Shown: positions 23,701 to 36,849, counted from the first letter of the stretch. The stretch is 64,000 nt of DNA from Istiophorus platypterus (GCA_016859345.1 CM029124.1:14760980-14824979); one strand, 5' to 3'. Notes: generated from the sequence alone by a model not told the origin. Numbers and translations: made by a program.

Positions 23701-26700
23701 GCTAAAACAACTGTTACCATTCACTTAGAAAAACAAAAAACCAAATAAAATATTAAGGATGTAGTTAAATCCTTTGAGGTATTTGTTGCTTTAGTGCACA
23801 CAGACTAATTTAAAAAGCAGCAAAACGTGACCAATTGACATGGCAAGCAACTGTGTGCAAAATTATATTTTTCCTCCTCTTTTAAATGAGAAAAACAACT
23901 AAAAGGCGCCACTTGTTTTTCAAAATAAAATCTACAATTGTTTGTAGAGATTTAACAAAAAATATAGACACAATTAAATTTATATAAATTTAAAAAATAA
24001 AAACTTCAGAGATACAGATAAGTCAAACAGTATAAAAAAAATATCAAGCAAAGGCTAGGACTGAATAGCAGCTTCATACTCCATACGAGGAATGAAAATC
24101 CAGTCTTTCAATATAGTCACCTATCCCACAAATATTCCCCCAGGCTATTCTCCGTGCATTGCCAAAACTTAATCACTAGTGCTCTGGTCCAAAGTGCTTC
24201 TTTTTCCTTGAAATCCCTGCAGCATCCATGCGAGCTAAAGGAAAATCTTCAGTGCAAAGTGAAAATATCCACAGACAAATCCAACAGGCTCTAGCAAAAA
24301 CTGTGGGCAGTTCTGAGGAGAGCTGGTACTCCTGGATAAACAAAAAAGCCTGCCCTTTCTCTCTCATCGCTCCACTCCCAATGACAGACACCCTCCTGGC
24401 AGAGGGTTTCATGCCCCGCCCCCGCTTATTATTCAGACAACATCTGCCACAACTCCATTTGTGCTCAAAGCCGCTCCGGCACATGTTGATTGGTGGACAC
24501 ATGACCCTTTTTTTTCCCCCTTTCTAATTCCCCCTTATGTCTGCATGGCCCATATGACTTCACTTCTAAGCCATCTTCTGCATCCTGACACAATCACTCA
24601 TCTAACTTCTTTTTCTTTTTCTTTCAGTGAGTGAGGGAATCGGACGAGAAGCAGTACGCACCAGCTTTTCTACTTCACAGAAAAAAAAAAAAAAATGTAA
24701 AAATCCTAGATCTACAAAACTAGACCAGCAGGAAGCAGCAGTTCCCACTCTGATGACATCACACTATGCTAAAATAGATACACATTTTTCCTTTTTTCTC
24801 TCTTTGCCCTCTGTTTTCTTCCTATGGACAGTTGCTGTGGACCCTGCAGATATTCTTAATTACTGTGGAATGCTGAGGGGGCACAGGTCCCAGGTAATTT
24901 AACACCGACAGCTCTGCCAAGTGCATGAAGGGCTGTTTTTATGTCTAGTGACTGGGTTAGGAGTTAGGAGAAGAAAGGAGGATAGAGGAGATAATAAAAG
25001 GAATTTATTTTCTTTTTTCAGTTCCCCGGATTGTCTACACCACAGTAGCTTGGTACGGTGCTGAACAATCCCATCTTCTTTGTCCAGTTCTGCACACACG
25101 AGAAGAGATGGAGAAAGGACACTGGCAGAGATAAAAAAGCAGTTTAAGATCTGGTGGGATTTTAAAAAAAGGATGTTCAGCCAGTGAAAGCCGCATACTT
25201 CTTAAATATTCTGGCTTTTAGATGAATGAATACAAATTATTCCTTTAGTCATTTTCCTGGCTGAAGCGGGTCACTTTGTCAACACTGTCCCGTATATTTT
25301 TGGCACTTTGTGAACTTCACATAAATTCTTTTCAGGCAATTTAGACCAAAAGTTGCGGAGACCAAAGGTTGAAGAGAGGGCACATTTTTCGGTCAAACAA
25401 CTGAATGAAGCTTTTTCAACGGCACCACTCTTCGGCCTCTCCAACAATCAGGCACGAGGAGTTTCCACGACAGCACTGTGGCAAATAAAAGCCAGATCTC
25501 ACAGTCAGACAAGAAGGAGGAACATGTTCCCGATTTGTGGGAGATACCAGAGAATTATATAGTCTTATCAGGGAAAAACCTAAATATCTTTAAATCAGGC
25601 TGCCCTCTTCTGTTCTTTCTGATTGTATTGAGCTGTAACTTTTGATAAAATGAAGTAAACCTTGAAGGAGAGTTTCCTGGACTATTAACAGACTTGTCCA
25701 TTGTTTGCTAAAATACAATCCAATCATTTGCAGTAGATAAGGGCTGCAATGAACAGTGTCCATCACAATTCCCAGAGTCCCAGCTGACATATTCAAATGG
25801 TTTGTTTTGTCCTACCAACAGTATTGAACCAAATGATATCCAGTTATATCCAGATATCATAAAAGAAACAAAACCAGCAAACAAAAAACCACTGCAAAGC
25901 TAGAACAAACATTTGGGGAATTTTTTGCTTATTTGACTAATGAACCTAAAAATTTGTTCCAGATTAATTTTCTGCTAATCGACAAGATAGCACTTCATAT
26001 GATTGATTCAGTTGTGATTTATCAAACCAACTGGGCTGACACAACATTCAACTTCTAATTATTAGATTGTTATGTCATTGTCACAAATTTGTTGCGGGAG
26101 CATACAGGAGATTTTTTTTTTTAAACTGTTCTCCTCGCTTTCGGTTTCAGCTGAGGGCTGCTTTAACACACGAGAATTAGGTCTGCATTAGGGACAAGGC
26201 CTAGAAACCTTTGATAGATAGGAGACGCAACTATGCTGCCTCACTGCAAAATAATGTGCACTCTACCGGTACACAAACTGGCCCATGGAGGTTTCATGGT
26301 TGCTTTCAGGAGAGTGTATCATTTCTATGTGGCAGTGAGTAAGCAACACTACATGGTCCAACTCACTTTTTTACCATTAACTTCAATGAGCCGGGTCAGC
26401 TACAGTATGATTCAGAAGGTAGAAATTCCTTTTTGAATTGAAGAACAAAGTGATGTAATGTCTGAATACTGTGGAAAACAGACACCCACGCCAACCCCCA
26501 GTAGTGTTGAGTCATGAGGGCCAGGGCTGCCCTTTAAGGTGCACATTAGGATATACGTACACCGGGACCTCCAGTCAAACTTCCACAAATCTCATGCGCA
26601 AAAACGAGAGTAAACACGGGAAGTCTCTTTCAAAGCCTGACCAAAAATGGTAACAGCACATGAAAGGGATGAATCCAGGCGCTGTCATTCTCCGTTTATT

Positions 26701-28600
26701 TCTTTCTCACCAGTCGTCAATAAGACCCACTTATCTAAACCATGACTTTGATCCAGCGAATATACAACGGAAAATGACAAAATCACATAATGTTTTTATG
26801 CTGCAGCTAAATAAAGAAAAAGTTTATTTCGCCGTTTTTGTATTGGTGGCACTTGCATGAATGAGTATGGTAAGGGGATTTTCCACCAGCAGCTGAGGCC
26901 GTACATGCCCTTTCAACCCAGACCGGTGACAGGACAAAGAGGGGGGTGAAAACATGCGCCTTGACAATGCTGCTCAGCAACAGTTTGAATCAATCACCTC
27001 TTTAGTAGTTACCCTACACCACCACCACCCCCGCTGCCCCAGTGATATTTTAATCCATGTAAATCAACGAGGGGCTTGGATATAGACCTACTATTGGAAT
27101 ACAGCCTCCTTTAAAAAAAAAAAAAAATCCCTGGACTTACATCTTAGGGTGGATCTGTGTCATTTGTCTATACAAGGCTGTTTATATTGTTTTATTGTAA
27201 TGCTATCTAATACTATTAATGAAGAAGTGTTTTTTAATTCCTCCTCTAAATATAGGTTAATCCTCTCTTGGAAAACTCCACTGGAATTTACAGGCTTTCA
27301 AAATATTTTGCATCTGTCTGTAAATCTTGGTAATGCCTACCCCCTTGTTTTATCCCTCACTGATACCAACAGAGGCCTCAATTATTTTATAGACAATTTG
27401 GAGAATTTTTAAGATCACTAATCATCACTTCACTAACTGGTATCTATGTGAAAACAATAAAATAATACCAGGCTATTCTAAGCTTAGACCCAGGGATAAT
27501 ATTAGGCTGTGGAGGTTCAGAAACAACATCAATATAAAGTGATCAGGATGCAGGCCCAGCTTCATTAATGAATCAAGTGACGCCCTGCTGGCAACCACCT
27601 GGCTGTGAGGGTCCATCCCTCCTGCACCATCATTACATATGGGCTGCAGCTCTTTTGTTAACAACAGATGCCCTGAATGAACCAGCAGTCCCCTGAGGGT
27701 TGCTACGTATGTAGCAGGAGCCCTCAGCACAGAGCCTGCTGGCAATCACCCCCTATTTTAGATGCTGTATATCTTTTGCAAATGGAAAGCATCAAAAATA
27801 ATATTTCTATTTTTTTTTTCAAATATGGGAAATGTAAAAGAATACTAGAATGGATTACAGCCTTTAGCATGGATGATTCATATCACAATTGGATTAGCAT
27901 TTCTCAATAACTGCCATTTTGAAAACAAAGGGGGCACTTCGCTAAAGATGGTGATGTGATTTTTATATTTAAAAACTGGATTTCCTCAATAAAATCAAAA
28001 GTATGCATGTTGTACATGTCATTATCTGATTTTAGTCATAGAGAAAAACCCTCTCTGTAATCTCTCTCTAATATTGCTATACTCTGTGTGAACAAATTGT
28101 AAGTGCAAAATTATTGTACCTGTGTAGACATTATGGGGAAGAAATATTCAATACCGTATTGAAGTATTCCTCACAGAATTATCTTAAATTTCGTTATCCT
28201 TGTTAATTTAAATGTATAGGGGCAGCACTATCAATGTTACACTTATGGTGCTACATGTGAAAATATAGTTAGGGACAAAATTGGCTAAAACAGAGGTGGC
28301 ACGTTCAATATTACTCTTCACACTAGCCTTAAACGACAACAAGTCCCTTTGGAACAATTACATCAACAAGTTCACCACTGTAGCAACTCATACTGCTCCC
28401 CTGAGAGCACGAGATGAACCGGTGTAAATGTACTATAGAGCAAGCTGTTGACATGTACCTTTATGCTGCTGTGATTTCATAAATATTGAATCATACAAAT
28501 CATTCACTTTTTTTTAACAAGAAGCCTGAGAATGAAGCAAGCTGATATCCTGTTTTTAGGCCTCTGCAACAAGAAAAAGGACAAACTGGAGACACTGTAC
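23701..28600 (-). other. dst: 4.9-kb intron; probable home of an internal promoter
   Basis: No protein-coding exon was recognised. It lies between the big rod exon and the alternative first coding exon, so 5' UTR and promoter for the short isoform should be here. Upstream of the ATG, TTTTTCTAAG and TTGTTTTAG both resemble splice acceptors, so the UTR may be split and its first exon remote. AT-rich elsewhere, with short poly-A and CACC runs. Confidence 0.55.
24410..24428 (-). promoter_or_regulatory. GC-box-like element upstream of the alternative first exon
   Basis: GGGGGCGGGGC on the minus strand, in an otherwise AT-rich intron about 700 bases upstream of the alternative ATG, resembles an SP1 site. 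It is a single motif and only suggestive of the internal promoter. Confidence 0.25.
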
Positions 28601-30069
28601 CTTAAAGGCCTCCAACTGTTGGTTGATGATGTCTGTCTCCATGCCGACCACCTCCTGGGACGCCTCCTTCTCCACAGCTCTGCAAAGTTCATCTTCCATT
28701 TGGTGGAGTTGGCCATACAGTTCCTCTAGCTTGGTGAGAGTGCTCTGCACCTGCACCTCTCTGCCTTTGGCTCTGTCCAACAGTTTACCGCACTGCTTAC
28801 TCAGAGTATCCAGATCTCTCTTCAGGCCCAACAGGTCCGGTGAGGTTTCAGTCTCTAGCATCTTCTTACAGCTGTCTCCAGCATTGGCTGTGTTAGCCAT
28901 CAGCTCCTGCAGCTTAGCCACAAACCTCTGGATGCTGTCCTGCTGTTCTTTCAGAGTGGCCAAGTCAAGATCCACAGGTGCCATGCTGTCCAGCTCGTCA
29001 TCCAGGTCCGTGAAACGGGTGAACATCTCACGGATGCTATTTTGGAACTGCCCAATACCCTGCAGTTTACCCTCCAAGACTTGGCACGTGTCCTCTAGTT
29101 TCTTGTTCAGCGTGCTGTAGTCGTTTTCTATGCTGTCAGCCTGCAGTAAGAGGTCCGTCACTCCATCGGCATCTGGGACATCTAATACGAGGTTCTTGGC
29201 CAAGCTCTTCAGGTGCTCTACTTGGTTCTGAACTCCCTCCAAACTTTTATGTTGGGCTTTCATGTTGGTCAGGTTCTTATTGCTGTGACCCTGTGCTCCC
29301 TGTGATTCATACACATCCACCTGCTTCTTAGCTCCCTCAAGCTGACCCTTTGCCTCCTTGTAGGTATCATTAAATTCTTTAACCGTGTGTGAGATCTTCT
29401 CCAGGGATTCCCTCTTGCTCTGCAGACCCTCCACTACATTGTCCACCCTTTTGCTGATGCTAACCTTCTCCTCTTTTATATCTTGAGTGCCTGTGTTGGC
29501 CACCTCAAGAAGGCTGTCTGCAGCTGTGCTGAGCTGCTCCAGCATCCCTCGGTGCTTGTCAACATCCTTCTGGAGAGCTTTGACCTGAGATAAGGAGCTC
29601 TCGATCGCAACAGGGTCAACGGTAAGTTTGACCCGGCCCTCGCTAGCTTCACACTCCTGAATCCAAGAGCTGAGCTTCTCTGCATGCTCCTGATACTTCA
29701 GAGATCTCTGCAGAGCAGTCTGGAGTTTATCAGCTTGCTCCACGGTGCCCTTCTTCACCTCCTCCCAGTTGGAAGAGAGGGTAGTGAGCTGCCCTTGTAG
29801 TGCCAACTTTTCTGCACCATCAGTGTTCTGCAGGAGCATCTCCCCTTCCCCAATGATTGTGTTATAAGCCTCTTCATGCTCACTGAGAGCCTTCTGGAGT
29901 TTATTGTGCTCCTCCAGGCTTTGCTGCAGGATGTCCACTTTGGCAGAGATGGGCTGGGGCTTAGACTGGTCCTGGAGCTTCTCGCCCAGCCATGACTGGA
30001 AGTCTTTGGAAGACTGATGGAACTGCTGAGAGCTGGCAAAGGTTGAGTTCAGCTGCTTGATCCGTTTTG
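28601..30069 (-). CDS. dst: dst exon: large spectrin-rod exon (1469 bp)
   Basis: About 490 codons without an intron, four or more spectrin repeats. Encodes SSQQFHQSSKDFQSWLGEKL, LQGIGQFQNSIREMFTRFTD and DLLGLKRDLDTLSKQCGKLL, ending VVGMETDIINQQLEAFK. The first two bases complete Ala. It joins TFQKEDIDPL at 21425 in frame. Confidence 0.95.
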
Positions 30070-30248
30070 CTACAACAGTGAAATGTGGCAATTAGTGAGT
30101 TAAATGCTGTAACACTTTAAAAAGAAAATTAAAAAAAAGAGAGAACCGAAAGGTAGCTAGGAATATTGGTTTTCTAATTCATTCTATGTTTCAGATACAA
30201 TCCAGTCATCATTCTCAGTTTATACCAACTAGATTCCAAAAAAGGTTG

Positions 30249-30270
30249 TAAAAAAAAAAAAAAAAAAAAA
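30249..30270. repeat. Poly-A tract in intron
   Basis: About 21 consecutive A residues in the intron 30070-30460. Possibly the tail of a retroposed fragment, but no body is recognisable. Confidence 0.8.
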
Positions 30271-30460
30271 TGGACAAAAAAGTTCAAATAAACCTTAACC
30301 AAAGTCTGAATACTCCACAAGAGTGAATGTGATTACAACAGTTTAGCCTGTAGGGACCTGGTGTCATAGAATAAATATATTCTACAGTGACTCAACACGA
30401 ATAGAATTATTTTCTCTTTCCAAGCATTACAACATTATATTATTAAGTTACAAGGCCAAC

Positions 30461-30959
30461 CTGCTTTCTCTTCCAGCTGTGTGAAAGGCTTGCTGACATT
30501 CTCCAGTTGCCTGGCTAAGTCTGCTTTCAGATAGTCCTCAGTCACCATCGCTGTGAGCTCTGTGTTGATGGCCTCAGCTTCCTTCAGCTTCTTCCTCTCC
30601 TCTCTCAGTTGAGCTGAGATGTTGTGGACGTCCTCCAACTGCTTTTTCACAGCATCGGGCTGGGTGCTGTGGCCCTGATGATCAGTGAGCTGATCCTCCA
30701 GCTGAGTGGCAGTCTGACTGAGACTCCTCAGTATCTCCTGAAACTGCCCTGTCTTTATCACAGCCTGGTCGATGAGACTGTCTCGCTGGTCCAGCTGCCC
30801 TGTGAGGCCTTGCCACTTTTGGTTTATGGCAGCAAGCTGCTCGCTCACCAGCTTCCCGCTGGAGGCGTCCTGGTTGCCTGAGGAGCTTAGGATGGCTGAG
30901 GCAGCTTCCTCGAGTTGCTCATACTGAGGTTTACGGCTCTTAAATTCATTCTGGAGGAT
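30461..30959 (-). CDS. dst: dst exon: spectrin rod (499 bp)
   Basis: Encodes ILQNEFKSRKPQYEQLEEAA, VSEQLAAINQKWQGLTGQLD and QPDAVKKQLEDVHNISAQLR, in the same order as dystonin. Roughly one and a half spectrin repeats. Confidence 0.94.
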
Positions 30960-31073
30960 CTAAGGGGAAGGAATCAAACAGGATGAACAATCTATCAGAA
31001 AACTGGAAGAAATAATTATTCTAAAGGGATGTAAAACCCTTAAATCATTCCCAACAACTTGCAGCATGCTTAC

Positions 31074-31273
31074 CTGAACTTGCTGCTTCTGCATTTTAAG
31101 CATGTTGGGGTCTATCGAAAGGGGTCCAAGGACACTCATCATCAACTCCTTCTCTGAAAGCCACTGACCAAGCTGCAGCTCAGTTGTTTGGAAGATGTCC
31201 AGATTCTTGTTGGACTGCTCCAGGTGCTGCTTCCTGTCCTCTAAAGATCCGCTGATATCTGCCCAAGCAGCAT
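31074..31273 (-). CDS. dst: dst exon: spectrin rod
   Basis: 200 bp. Contains WLSEKELMMSVLGPLSIDPN then MLKMQKQQVQ. ELMxSVLGPLSIDPNML is invariant in spectraplakins. Confidence 0.96.
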
Positions 31274-31655
31274 CTGAGCATGGGGGCAGAACGATCACAC
31301 CAGTCTACATTAGTCAGCACAATAGCACCTTTCCATCCACTGTCCCACTGTTCACCTGGCAAAGCCTCCCACTGTGAAGGACTTGGCACGACAAATGTGT
31401 TAATTTAACTGGTGTGGCAGAGAGCAGGTACTGAGAAAGTCTCACAATCTGTTAATATGTAGGTGTGTGGTGAGTACACAACAACATAGACACCAGGAAT
31501 ACAGTTGGTCTTATATCTCAAATTTTTTAAAAGCCTTTATGCAAACGCCAGTGTCATATTGAGATAAATTTCATCGATGGGACTCAACATATGTCTGAAA
31601 GTTCAAGTGACATAAATTACCCAGGGCCATCTGGACACAACACCTTTGTTCATAC

Positions 31656-31785
31656 CTATTTCTTCTAGCATCTGCTTCCATTTTGCTGCCTCAGGGGAGT
31701 TTGGATGAGCCTTAATCAAGCTGAGGAGTTTCTCTCTGACCTTCTGGAGCTGCTCCTGCTTCTGCTTCATGTCGCCTTCAAATGC
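31656..31785 (-). CDS. dst: dst exon: spectrin rod
   Basis: 130 bp. Encodes AFEGDMKQKQEQLQKVREKL, then PNSPEAAKWKQMLEEI, matching dystonin DTPEAPRWKQMLTEI. Confidence 0.93.
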
Positions 31786-31952
31786 CTGAGAAAATAACAC
31801 ATATCACGAGAGCTGAATCCTCCGATTTCCTTGAAGAGTGTCATAATAGTATGTCATTCACAGCAGAACAATATCAGTGAGGACTGCCTGCAGTTTTAGG
31901 GCATAATTAAATCTAACTGTCAATTTTGAGAGCAAAAACAACAGTTCTGTAC

Positions 31953-32188
31953 CTTCTGCTGCTCAAGCTGTGTTTTCACTGAATCTTTCTCTGTGGCTGC
32001 ATTGTTCCATGATGTTGCAGTCTTTTTCATATCCCTCAGCCATGTCATCATGTCCTCCGTCTCCTTTTGGGCCTCCTTCACCTCCTGCACCGAGTTACTC
32101 AGCTCTGTGACTCGACTCTTTAGTGTGTCCCCGAGGTTCGCGTATCCCTCGTTGACAAATGACATGTTCTGCTGAATTACCATCAGCT
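31953..32188 (-). CDS. dst: dst exon: spectrin rod
   Basis: 236 bp. Encodes LMVIQQNMSFVNEGYANLGD, then WLRDMKKTATSWNNAATEKD, matching the dystonin MMQWLQKMNKTATKWQQ region. Confidence 0.92.
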
Positions 32189-33005
32189 CTGAGGAAATTC
32201 AAAATAATTCCATCAGGTTTCTTTTCTGGGAGTGTAGTAGAGTGCAATAATGAGGTTATGATAACAGCGAGGCACCGTTAATATGATAGCCTTACGGTAC
32301 AGTATGTTCAGAATATGACTGAGGAAACATCACCAACTCCTTGCAAATGGAATTCGAGAGCACAATCTTCAATGTAACTGTAAGCTTCACAAAATGCTAT
32401 GACATTATGCAAGAACTACTCCTACAAAGAGTTCTTGTTCTTAAGTGGCATGTGTGAGTGTTTTAAGAACTTGTGCACTGAGCAATATGAGCTGCACAAC
32501 GGGGCGAAAAACAGTTGTTTACCTTCAGAAGTGTAATGCCTTAATCTCAATGAAACTTGAGTTTAAAATTGTGCTCAAATAAACAAAAAATTTAAAATAA
32601 AGCTAGATTGATTGGATATATTTTTTTCATCATCTAAGTGAAATATGCATGTTGTTTTTTTCCCCCGATTTAGATTCTATTTGAATGTGTACTTTGGCAA
32701 AACAACTTCTCACATTCTGACAGCTTCCTCTGAGACTTTCTGCAGGCCAGCGTCGAGGTGAGCATCCTCCACTGCCTGTGTGTGCGTATGTATGTGTGTG
32801 ACTGGTGCTACGGGCCTTTGAATTTAGATTTATTTATAACATACTGTTAGAACATACTGTTACAGTAATTTTTAAAAACTGCTATTTGTTTGGCATAGAA
32901 CCATCACAGCCATAGCAGTGTTTTGAAAATTGGCTATAATGCCCACACAGCAGACTACAAAAACACTGTATTTTCACAGCAGCATCCACACACACACTTC
33001 ATTAC

Positions 33006-33056
33006 CTTTATTAGTTAGGTAGGAATGGCTCGCTGGACCACCACCATTAGTAAGAG
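33006..33056 (-). CDS. dst: dst 51-bp microexon (Gly/Ser/Pro linker)
   Basis: Bounded by GCATCAG|CT and AAAG|GTAATG. It encodes ALTNGGGPASHSYLTNK with split codons that fit both neighbours (TPNKS + A..., then K + E of ELMVIQQ). Length 51 keeps the frame if skipped. Human dystonin has a Gly/Ser/Asn linker at the same point. Confidence 0.85.
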
Positions 33057-33236
33057 CTGATGCAAAGACATAAGACAAAGCTTGTGTAAAAGACAAGGCA
33101 AGGATCGTTGGCAAAAGACTGCTCCATTGTCTCTAATGGTTAGTGATTACAGAGAACTCAGAAGTGCGCCCAAACACCATGCTTCCCATTCCACTGAATT
33201 ATTCAAACCTGTAATGTTAAGTCTGCTGATGTTTAC

Positions 33237-33363
33237 CTGACTTGTTAGGTGTCTTTGTTTTGGCAGGGGAGGTGAGGAAAGTAATGAGACTACACAATGC
33301 TGTTCCTTTACTGTTCAGCTCTTGGACAGCTGGGTCTTTGGATGTCCATTCATCTAATAATCC
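33237..33363 (-). CDS. dst: dst exon: spectrin rod ending in a flexible linker
   Basis: 127 bp. Encodes GLLDEWTSKDPAVQELNSKG and TALCSLITFLTSPAKTKTPN. The human rod has the corresponding ISLCNLISAVTTPAK. It ends with one base of a split codon, shared with the next small exon. Confidence 0.92.
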
Positions 33364-33867
33364 CTGATGAAAGAATGATCAGACAGATGAATGGTATATA
33401 CAGGCATAGATATGACAGATGGCATCCACAACACATGAAAGTAAAAGGTGATGTCTATAAAGTAAATCTGAGAAACAGGAATTAAAAAAAGTTCTGTGTA
33501 CTTTCTCTTATCAAAAAAATTTCCGTATATACTTTTTTATACTTCATACTTTTTTCCTCCAACATCATGGGAAGAAAATAGTCTTTCCGCTACACGACAT
33601 GCTGTTTCACTCCCAGACCTGTTTTGTGTGAAAACTTAAGATCCGTCTGTCACTAGTTGGCAGGAAAAGCAGGTTGGGATAGTGGGGCGTTAAGGGAGGA
33701 TAGCACTATTATCTGTTAAAACACACATCTATCTATTGCAAGAGGTATAAACAAAAGATGTAAAGTATAACATCAATGGCTTCTCTTCAAGTATTTTAAG
33801 TGCAGTTAGAAAAATATATATAGGAATAACTCTCTGTGGCAGACTCTTTATTTATCTCATGACTCAC

Positions 33868-34024
33868 GGTGACTATCTGCAGGTCCTTATCCAGACTTTT
33901 CTCACTGCTGCTTGGCTGAACTGCAGGTACTTTCTCATTGATCTCCTCCAGCCACTTGGTGAGCTCGCTGGCTGCAGATCTAAACTCTCCCAGCTGCTCC
34001 TGACAGGAAGATAACTCTTCTTCT
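33868..34024 (-). CDS. dst: dst exon: spectrin rod
   Basis: 157 bp. Encodes EEELSSCQEQLGEFRSAASE and KWLEEINEKVPAVQPSSSEK, matching SCQEQLDAFQ...VPIVQPS in dystonin. Confidence 0.92.
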
Positions 34025-34175
34025 CTGTAGTAGACAAGAATCAGTCATATAATGCATCCATCTGTACATCACCAATGTTAGATAAAAAAATAAATTTAAG
34101 GAAAGGAATGTGCAGCTAAAAGTTAAAAGGGGAAATACAATAAACTTTGTGTCCTCTCCCCATGTTCCAACTTAC

Positions 34176-34342
34176 TTTTCTTTAACAGTGTCCTTAAAGG
34201 TGGTGAAAATATTGGAGAGATTGTCCATCTTGCTCTGGATCTGGGCTTTGTTTCCATCAGGACTCATTTCAGACAGCTCTTTGGACAGAGTCTGCAGCTT
34301 TTCCAAATCACTGGCATGCTCAGCCATCTCAGCTTTAGTGCT
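34176..34342 (-). CDS. dst: dst exon: spectrin rod
   Basis: 167 bp. Encodes STKAEMAEHASDLEKLQTLS and KMDNLSNIFTTFKDTVKE. Confidence 0.91.
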
Positions 34343-34415
34343 CTACAGTGAAATTACAATAGTGAGTCAATCTTTGTAAAAATGTATCATCAAAGTCTTT
34401 CAGAAGTATATTTAC

Positions 34416-34733
34416 CTGCATTAGCTGAGACAGCTCATCAAAGGTTTTCCCTGGCCCGTCTGTCTCATGTAGATCATGTGAGCGCTTCACAACAAACTGC
34501 TGAACTTTATCTGCAACCGACTCAAACTGTTCCACCTTGTCTTTCAGCTGCTCCAGTTGGGAAACCTTTTGCTTGTGCTTCTCACAAGCGTCAGAGAAGC
34601 GCTGAGAGAGAGCTTCCATCTTAGACTGCAGAAGCTCGGCGGCGGCGGGATCTGCTGTCTCCACAAACTTCTTCACCTTGGTTTTCATGGCTGAGATGCT
34701 GCTCTGGCGACTTGCTATGTCCTGCTCTAATGC
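34416..34733 (-). CDS. dst: dst exon: spectrin rod
   Basis: 318 bp, phase 0/0. Encodes ALEQDIASRQSSISAMKTKV, then DGPGKTFDELSQLMQ. Matches dystonin EQDIAGRQSSINAM. Confidence 0.93.
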
Positions 34734-34885
34734 CTTAAAAATACAGGAAGGACAACAGAAAAGTTTTAATACATAAATTGAGCATATATGAGGCCGGTGA
34801 AAAACTAAATCAACCACTTGCATCATATAATAATCGATTAAGTGTAAAGTTACTGTATTGTTGAAACAATGAAAAGAATACACAC

Positions 34886-35094
34886 TGCTTCTTTGCTGAG
34901 GATATCTCCAATAGAGGCTGAGTCCAGTGGAATTTGTCCCTTCTCTTTCACACTGGCCTCTACTCCCTCCATCCATCCCATCATTTCATCCAAACCATCC
35001 TGAACACTCATGGAGCGAGTCAGAGTGATCTGCAGTTTCTCATTTCGATCACTTACAGACTTAGACAGGTTGTCATAGCGCTCCACAATGTCAT
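34886..35094 (-). CDS. dst: dst exon: spectrin rod
   Basis: 209 bp. Encodes VERYDNLSKSVSDRNEKLQI and TLTRSMSVQDGLDEMMGWME, matching dystonin NERNEKLQITLTRSLSVQDG. The donor is GCA|GTGTGT. Confidence 0.93.
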
Positions 35095-35572
35095 CTGAGA
35101 CACATGGAACAAATCAGGTTATGTTTCAAGCCCAACAATTTCCCACTGTTTGGGACACACTGTGGGATAAACATTTCAAAGCGAAGCAGAGACGTATTTG
35201 GCAATTATGAGTCACAACGTTTTGGCAGAGAAAAAGCCTTTTTAAATGGATGTCGAGAAAACAGTGATGGAAAAAAAACGAACAAAAATGAGACACTCCA
35301 AAAGCCATATTTTGATCCCGGGTGCCCTTTTTGTTCATTTGCGCATGTGCAAGTGACAGATTACTCGGTTAATGACGTTGCTTCTTGTTGTTTGTTAAAA
35401 TACCTGATTTATGAAACTTTTCAATGTCTGACATCTTTCAACTTGCATATTTAAAGAAATAAATCCTAATGCCATTATTTGAGTGTGAAATACAACACAT
35501 AAGATCATTTAAATTCTCAGATATTATGTAGATGGTGCAAAATCCGCTCCCTACTTTAAATTTTTCCCTCAC

Positions 35573-35696
35573 CTACTATCTCCTGGATCTCATCTGGGTT
35601 GCTCAGCAGGTCTCCTTCAGATGTTACCAAAGACTCGGCTGTTTTGCGTAGTGTGTCAACAGCAGTCTGATGTCCTGTCATCTGACCTTGTAGGGC
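35573..35696 (-). CDS. dst: dst exon: spectrin rod
   Basis: 124 bp. Encodes ALQGQMTGHQTAVDTLRKTA and ESLVTSEGDLLSNPDEIQEI. Confidence 0.91.
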
Positions 35697-36672
35697 CTAC
35701 AGATCAATAAGTGAGAGGAAGTCAGAGAAACCAAGACTGCATCCGTATAAACACATGTCCTCTTTCTACAGCTATACTAAAGTGGACTGATTATGCATTT
35801 CACCAGTGCGATGGATTTAAGATAAAAACAACAGAGTGATGACATGCAAGAATGTCTGGACTACATCTGTGTAGTATTGAGTCATTCTACATATATAGTT
35901 CGATGTACCTGTCTGCTACAACTGTTACACTTTCAGAAAGGCTCAGGATTTCTGCAGTGATTTGTAACCAAAGCAAAAAGAACGGTGTTCTTTGGTTGGC
36001 TCACAGGCGCCTCTTATCTTGGCGTATCTATGCTGTAAGTCACTACCTCCCCTCAGAGAAATGTTAAAGCGAACTGCAGCCAAGAGTTCTGACAGAGACA
36101 GCTCTGTCAGCCTGGTTTCTTATCCTCTCATAGGAGTATAACCAGAGTTAAATTACACATGTGTGGGTTTGAATATGAACACAGTTAAAAATAACTTTGT
36201 TGTACTTAAGTCAGTGGAAATACTGTATATGGTAAAGCAGATCTATTGTGTCGTGACCTTATAACGCAGTCAATCCTCCAACATCTCCATGCAGTACTAC
36301 TAAATAAAGCTATCCTTTATTGATTTACTTAGATCATTCATAAATGAATGTCCAAGATAATTTACACAGAATTAATGAAGGTTGGTAGGGACGACTCAAA
36401 ACCAGCCTTTTTGAACTTTATATACAGAAACAGATTTTCACCAAAATTTGATGCATGATATGGGAAGAAAGACAAAAAAGGCTTTTTCATATGAATGATG
36501 TGTTTGCCTTAAGAATTAGAGAGTCCTCACAGGAATATGGAAAACTTACAACAAGATAAAAAAAGATTAAGGTCTTAGATAATTCTGAGCTTTTCACCAC
36601 AAAATTCTGAGGTTGGGCTTTATACCAAAACTGGACCTAAGCAATACAGCCCTGGTTTGCAGTATTTCTTGC

Positions 36673-36849
36673 CTTGGTCTCCTCTAGCTGCTTTTGTAGT
36701 GTTTGTGGGTCAGCTGCTATGGCCTCCGACTGCTGCTTTCTCGCCTCTTCCTCCGAACTGTTGAGCCACTTTAAAAGACCGGCACTGGAGTCGTCATATT
36801 TCTTGTATTTGTCAACCACATCTTTGATGTTGTTGCCAAGCTGATTGCA
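36673..36849 (-). CDS. dst: dst exon: spectrin rod, GC donor
   Basis: 177 bp, phase 0. Encodes CNQLGNNIKDVVDKYKKYDD, then AIAADPQTLQKQLEETK. The donor is ACCAAG|GCAAGA (GC). The join to 35696 restores dystonin order QLEETKALQGQ. Confidence 0.92.

Noticed and set aside
23701..23724. Upstream in-frame extension of the alternative first exon (starting eight codons before MGKPL)
   Set aside because: The upstream codon is GTG, not ATG, and it overlaps a possible splice acceptor. The ATG at 23700 matches the conserved MGKPLSR start.
27149..27745. Open frames in the 4.9-kb intron that might be a transposon
   Set aside because: No reverse transcriptase, transposase or repeat-family motif could be recognised by eye.
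28623..29120. 165-codon open frame on the plus strand
   Set aside because: Antisense shadow of the spectrin-rod exon 28601-30069; its Ser-rich composition reflects reverse-complemented coiled-coil codons.
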